This document shows positions 14,066 to 14,667 of a stretch of 14,667 nt of DNA, piece by piece (the first letter of the stretch is position 1; each line of letters starts with the position of its first letter). Origin of the DNA: RUG760 sp045642205. GTDB taxonomy: Bacteria; Bacillota; Clostridia; Lachnospirales; Bianqueaceae. Location of the stretch: assembly GCA_045642205.1 (NCBI GenBank), contig JAZUIK010000089.1, positions 1 through 14,667 of the forward strand, given 5' to 3'. The notes below the pieces were generated by a model. That model was not told the origin of the DNA, made no database searches, and was given only the letters and a program-made list of their open reading frames with translations. The translations under genes and the position numbers were made by a program.

Positions 14066-14656
14066 ATGAAAATACTTGCCATATCGGATGAAGAATCCAA
14101 GTTTCTCTGGGATTACTTTGATAAAGAATACGTCAAAGATATCGATCTGATCCTCTCCTGCGGAGATCTGGATGCCAACTATCTTTCTTTCCTTGCCACC
14201 ATGTGTAAGGCGCCGGTAGTTTACGTTCCCGGAAACCATGATACAAAGTACTTAAAGAAGCCACCGGAGGGATGCATCAATGCGGATGATAACCTGGTAA
14301 AGGTAAAAGGACTGCGTATTGCCGGTCTGGGTGGCTGCATGAAATATAATGAATCCCCTTTCCACTACACGGAACAGGAGATGAGTAAAAGAGTCAGTGG
14401 TCTGTATATACCCATCATCTTGAATCATGGTGTCGATATCCTTCTGACCCACGCCCCTGCCAAAGGACATGGGGATACCAATGATCTGGCCCATCAGGGA
14501 TTCGATTGCTTCAACAAGCTTATCAAACGCTTCCAACCGAAGCTGATGGTACATGGACATGTACACATGAGCTATAACCGTAATATCGCCAGAGAAGAAC
14601 TTGTCGGTAAGACCAGGATCATCAACGCATACGATAAATATATCATCGAACTGTAA
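14066..14656 (+). CDS. Calcineurin-like metallophosphoesterase, small YfcE-like type
   Basis: Predicted cytoplasmic metal-dependent phosphoesterase of 196 residues, essentially one catalytic domain with no signal peptide. Motifs in order: ISDEE (7-10 region) where most relatives have Asp-x-His; CGDL with Asp34; PGNHD with Asn57 and His58; LTHAP with His129; and HGHVH with His165 and His167. Thus all metal motifs are present except that the first His is Glu10. The C-terminal NAYDKYIIEL resembles the closing strand of this superfamily. The start at 14066 is chosen from the Shine-Dalgarno site and the promoter position. The gene is alone on the plus strand, divergent from rnhA; 11 nt remain after the stop, ending in AAGGA, which could be the ribosome site of a following gene outside the window. 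The substrate (phosphodiester, nucleotide or protein phosphate) cannot be told from the sequence. Confidence 0.85.
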   Translation: MKILAISDEESKFLWDYFDKEYVKDIDLILSCGDLDANYLSFLATMCKAPVVYVPGNHDTKYLKKPPEGCINADDNLVKVKGLRIAGLGGCMKYNESPFHYTEQEMSKRVSGLYIPIILNHGVDILLTHAPAKGHGDTNDLAHQGFDCFNKLIKRFQPKLMVHGHVHMSYNRNIAREELVGKTRIINAYDKYIIEL

Positions 14657-14667
14657 AAAGATAAGGA

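Noticed and set aside
1..14667. Mobile elements, CRISPR arrays, phage genes, tRNA or rRNA genes, defence islands
   Set aside because: No transposase, integrase, regularly spaced repeats or RNA-gene signatures were seen; the genes are conserved housekeeping families in tight operons.

Overview
This window looks like a chromosomal housekeeping segment from a low-to-moderate GC Bacillota (Firmicutes) bacterium. The evidence is the gene content: a YhaM-type OB-fold/HD exoribonuclease, MutS2 with an Smr domain, a RelQ-type small alarmone synthetase, NrdR, an AddA-type helicase-nuclease and a TrmL-type methyltransferase, all with Gram-positive style Shine-Dalgarno sites. GC content judged by eye is in the high forties. 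An anaerobic gut-type Clostridia or Erysipelotrichia relative would fit, but I cannot fix the family. There is no sign of mobile elements, phage, CRISPR, rRNA or tRNA genes.

Layout. Eleven of the twelve genes lie on the minus strand in two tight co-directional runs, so they read right to left. Run 1 starts at a good sigma-A-type promoter (-35 13901-13906, -10 13878-13883). It reads rnhA (RNase HI), relQ ((p)ppGpp synthetase), nrdR (ribonucleotide reductase repressor), addA (helicase-nuclease) and a compact UvrD-like helicase. Spacings are 2, 6 and 27 nt, followed by a 7-nt overlap. Run 2 starts at an extended -10 promoter near 6987-6995. It reads trmL (tRNA wobble 2'-O-methyltransferase), mutS2, an OmpR-type response regulator, a sensor histidine kinase, yhaM (3'-5' exoribonuclease) and an rRNA uracil-C5-methyltransferase cut off by the left window edge. 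Spacings are 8, 17 and 18 nt, then 1-nt (TAATG) and 4-nt (ATGA) overlaps. I see no convincing terminator between the runs, so some read-through is possible. The only plus-strand gene, at the right end, is a small calcineurin-like phosphoesterase transcribed divergently from rnhA; the shared 216-bp intergenic region carries two promoters and several small palindromes and repeats.

How the genes may fit together. Run 1 groups genome-maintenance enzymes (RNase HI, AddA, UvrD-like helicase) with two nucleotide-pool regulators (RelQ, NrdR). Run 2 is mostly RNA and ribosome biology (tRNA and rRNA methylation, RNA decay, and MutS2, whose Smr-containing relatives act on collided ribosomes), plus a two-component system of unknown signal. 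These groupings are inferences from gene order.

I found no clearly undescribed system. The points most worth a second look are the roughly 60-residue C-terminal extension of the RelQ protein, the Asp-x-Glu replacement of the first metal motif in the phosphoesterase, addA standing beside a compact UvrD helicase instead of addB, the translation-flavoured context of mutS2, and the 10-bp-phased direct repeat inside the rnhA promoter.
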